Shown in pieces: positions 62,244-64,000 of a stretch of 64,000 bases of DNA. Made by a program: the position numbers and the translations under genes. This stretch comes from Phyllobacteriaceae bacterium (lineage in GTDB: Bacteria > Pseudomonadota > Alphaproteobacteria > Rhizobiales > Rhizobiaceae). The DNA lies in the NCBI GenBank assembly GCA_024742765.1, contig JANSXT010000014.1:62001-126000 (forward strand), read 5' to 3'. Position 1 is the first letter of the stretch; every line of letters starts with the position of its first letter. The notes beneath the pieces were generated by a model, which saw nothing but the letters and a program-made list of their open reading frames with translations, made no database searches and was not told the origin of the DNA.

Positions 62244-62729
62244 CTACCAGTGCCTCGTGCCCGGCGCGCCCTTGACCGGTCCGGTGATCCAGCTCGTCAC
62301 CCAGCCGCCATAGAAATTGCCCGGTTGCGGCGTGACGCGTTCGCCACCGACGAAACAGGCATCCATCGGTTCCGCATAGACGGCAAAAAAGCCTTTGATC
62401 GGGGCGAAGTCCGGCGTCGGGCGCAGGTAGGACCATGCCGCACGGCTCGCGCGCTGCCCGGCCGCCAGAATGTCGAAATAGCTTGCCCGGCCCTTCCATT
62501 CGCACAGGGACGAACCCTTGCCGGGCTGCAAAACGCCTTCGGCGAAGGCGGCCATCGGCAGATAATAAGTCGGTGCATGGAAGGTCTCGAGCACGCGGTA
62601 CGCTTCATCGGTCTCCGCAATGGTCTGGCCGGCAAAGACGATCCGGATGATGTCATCGACGGGTTCCAGCGCGGGCGGGCGCGGATAGTCTTCGACATTT
62701 TCGATCACACGCTTGGTCGGCTCGATCAT
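62244..62729 (-). CDS. DUF427 domain protein
   Basis: Protein of 161 residues, DUF427 family: RPPALEPVDDIIRIVFAGQTIAETDEAYRVLET early on, then HAPTYYLPMAAFAEG near 50-64, the SSLCEWKGRASYFDI motif near 72-86, and FVGGERVTPQPGNFYGGWVTSWITGPVKG at the end, each broken here only for length of quoting. A cytoplasmic beta-barrel-like fold of unknown function. ATG at 62729 is chosen over one 27 bases upstream on family start. Confidence 0.88.
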   Translation of the reverse strand: MIEPTKRVIENVEDYPRPPALEPVDDIIRIVFAGQTIAETDEAYRVLETFHAPTYYLPMAAFAEGVLQPGKGSSLCEWKGRASYFDILAAGQRASRAAWSYLRPTPDFAPIKGFFAVYAEPMDACFVGGERVTPQPGNFYGGWVTSWITGPVKGAPGTRHW

Positions 62730-62795
62730 CGCCTTGTGCTCTTGTCCGGTCTCCAAGAGGCGATGTAGCGGCCGATTGCGGCCGGCAAAGGGGCG

Positions 62796-62821
62796 GCGGG
62801 CGCCCGAGCGCCCGCTTTTTT
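62796..62821 (+). terminator. Intrinsic terminator, plus strand
   Basis: Perfect eight-base stem GCGGGCGC (62796-62803) / GCGCCCGC (62808-62815), loop CCGA, then six T. It points along the plus strand, although the nearest plus-strand gene upstream is hisG, 704 bases away with the minus-strand DUF427 gene between them. Confidence 0.65.
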
Positions 62822-62843
62822 GCGTCTGATGAGTGTTTTGCGG

Positions 62844-63248
62844 TCAGGCCGCCGCGAAGCGCGCCGGATTGGTCCGCGCATCGACCGAAATCCGGCCCGG
62901 ACCCGACGCGGCCAGCGCGATGAACCCGCCGGCCATGGCCAGGTTTTTCATCAGCGAGATCATCTGCATCTGGTCGGATGGCTGGAAGTGGAACACAAAG
63001 CCCGTGAAGAGGCAAAAGACAGCCAGAAACCAGGCCGTTTCACGGGTGCGGAAACCGGCCAGGATGGCAAGACCGGCAAGGGTCTCGAAGATCGCCGCCA
63101 GCCAGGCCAGCAGCACCGGCATCGGCAGGCCGACAGAGCCGATATAGCCCGCGGTGCCGGCAATGGCGCCGAACTTCTGGAGGCCCGCCATGATGAAGAT
63201 GACGGCCAGCAGGACGCGGGCCGCAAGAAGGGGAATTGCGTTCGACAT
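62844..63248 (-). CDS. DoxX family membrane protein
   Basis: Protein of 134 residues with four transmembrane helices: AARVLLAVIFIMAGLQKFG, LLAWLAAIFETLAGLAILAGF, WFLAVFCLFTGFVFHF and a final helix MKNLAMAGGFIALAASGP. DoxX/SURF4-like small membrane proteins are linked to oxidoreductase or thiosulfate systems in some species; here the role is unknown. GGACACATCATG gives the ribosome site and start at 63248. Confidence 0.88.
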   Translation of the reverse strand: MSNAIPLLAARVLLAVIFIMAGLQKFGAIAGTAGYIGSVGLPMPVLLAWLAAIFETLAGLAILAGFRTRETAWFLAVFCLFTGFVFHFQPSDQMQMISLMKNLAMAGGFIALAASGPGRISVDARTNPARFAAA

Positions 63249-63376
63249 GATGTGTCCTTTCACACGCAAGAGCGCGGCATTGCGCCGGGCCGGTGCGGCA
63301 GGACATAGAGGCAATGGCCGCGTCCAGCATAGACGCCAATCATCGGAAGCTTCGTTCATCAATCGTGAACGATGAA

Positions 63377-64000
63377 TCAGCGGCGCCCGACCATCGCCTC
63401 CGGGCGGACGATGCGGTCGAAATCCTCGCCCGAGACGTGGCCGCCGCCGACCGCTTCCTCGCGCAGGGTCGTGCCGTTGGCGTGTGCGGCCTTGGCGATC
63501 GCCGCCGCCGTGTCATAGCCGACATGCGGCGCCAGCGCCGTCACCAGCATCAGCGAGCGCTCGACCAGTTCGGCGATGCGTTGCCGGTCCGGCTCGATGC
63601 CGACGAGGCAGCGCTCGGTGAACGATGCCATGGCGTCGGCGGCCAGCCGGATCGATTGCAGCACGTTGAGCGCGATCACCGGCTTGAAGACGTTCAGTTC
63701 GAAATGGCCCTGCGCGGCGGCCATGGTGATCGTCGTGTGGTTGCCCATGATCTGCGTCGCGACCATGGAGAGCGCCTCTGCCTGGGTCGGATTGACCTTG
63801 CCGGGCATGATCGACGAGCCCGGTTCGTTGGCCGGCAGGACCAGTTCGCCAAGCCCCGAACGCGGCCCCGAGCCCAGAAAGCGGATGTCGTTGGCGATCT
63901 TGAAGAGGTCCGCTGCCAGCGCGTTCAGGCTGCCGTGATAATCGGTCAGCGCGGCGTGGGAGGCGAGCGCGGCAAACTTGTTGGGCGCGGTCTTGAAGGG
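63377..64000 (-). CDS. fumC: Fumarate hydratase class II (3' part, start outside window)
   Basis: The visible 207 codons are the C-terminal part of the fumarase/aspartase superfamily enzyme. [16 protein letters not shown], the flexible SS loop with the catalytic serine, lies about 64 codons into the visible part, followed by [10 protein letters not shown] and [24 protein letters not shown]. It converts fumarate to malate in the TCA cycle. FumC rather than argininosuccinate lyase or aspartase is based on the [17 protein letters not shown] context. The gene runs off the right edge. Confidence 0.93.
   Translation of the reverse strand, partial: PFKTAPNKFAALASHAALTDYHGSLNALAADLFKIANDIRFLGSGPRSGLGELVLPANEPGSSIMPGKVNPTQAEALSMVATQIMGNHTTITMAAAQGHFELNVFKPVIALNVLQSIRLAADAMASFTERCLVGIEPDRQRIAELVERSLMLVTALAPHVGYDTAAAIAKAAHANGTTLREEAVGGGHVSGEDFDRIVRPEAMVGRR

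Overview
The window is a gene-dense, high-GC (mostly mid-60s % by eye) chromosomal segment of an alphaproteobacterium of the order Hyphomicrobiales (Rhizobiales). The evidence is the combination of HisZ with short-form HisG, a BA14K-family protein, an LpxQ-like lipid A oxidase, an Omp25/31-type porin, Rhizobiales-type palindromic repeats and CtrA-type TTAA-N7-TTAAC boxes. A Phyllobacteriaceae-like or marine relative fits the style, and the ectoine-degradation genes fit a saline habitat. I cannot name the species. I see no plasmid, phage, insertion sequence, CRISPR or rRNA signature. No gap between genes exceeds about 280 bases.

Layout: 1-3421 is a molybdenum-hydroxylase maturation module (CoxE-type VWA and MoxR ATPase on minus; XdhC and MocA on plus). 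3442-11116 holds tRNA-Phe, a Gfo/Idh oxidoreductase, DUF952, pyrD, a MATE exporter, an HDAC-like deacetylase, DUF6460 and an EEP-family phosphohydrolase. 11186-17517 is the ligase-associated DNA-damage-response locus: ligase, a small membrane protein and an MBL-fold exonuclease on minus, and a DEXH helicase and PdeM on plus. 17524-19779 is a DUF3429/TIGR02186/TauE operon. 19911-23384 is a large PodJ-like gene split by one in-frame TAA. 23666-30527 is a fatty-acid beta-oxidation operon behind a MerR regulator: acyl-CoA dehydrogenase, GST, thiolase and a FadB/FadJ-type multifunctional enzyme. It ends at a clear intrinsic terminator.

30634-41891 has xseA, DMT transporters, DUF937, ectoine catabolism genes doeA-doeB divergent from a puuA-like glutamine synthetase and puuB-like oxidase, and hisS. 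41885-46946 has envelope genes (BA14K, L,D-transpeptidase, LpxQ-like protein, outer-membrane porin) with DUF1801, tag and a bile-acid symporter-family protein. 46995-52799 is glycolate oxidase glcD-glcE-DUF4870-glcF with a divergent LysR regulator. 52815-56390 has DUF3422, then a FadR-type regulator convergent with lldD. 56485-64000 has a conserved cysteine-motif protein, rsmE, YbjN, gshA, hisZ-hisG, DUF427, DoxX and the 3' part of fumC.

Most of the content is ordinary core metabolism. The points that deserve attention are a palindromic repeat read in frame inside the DNA ligase, the single nonsense codon in the PodJ-like gene, a ~200-bp AT-richer segment inside hisS, repeat elements inside the beta-oxidation operon, and several candidate operators (MerR/LiuR, FadR-type, CtrA).
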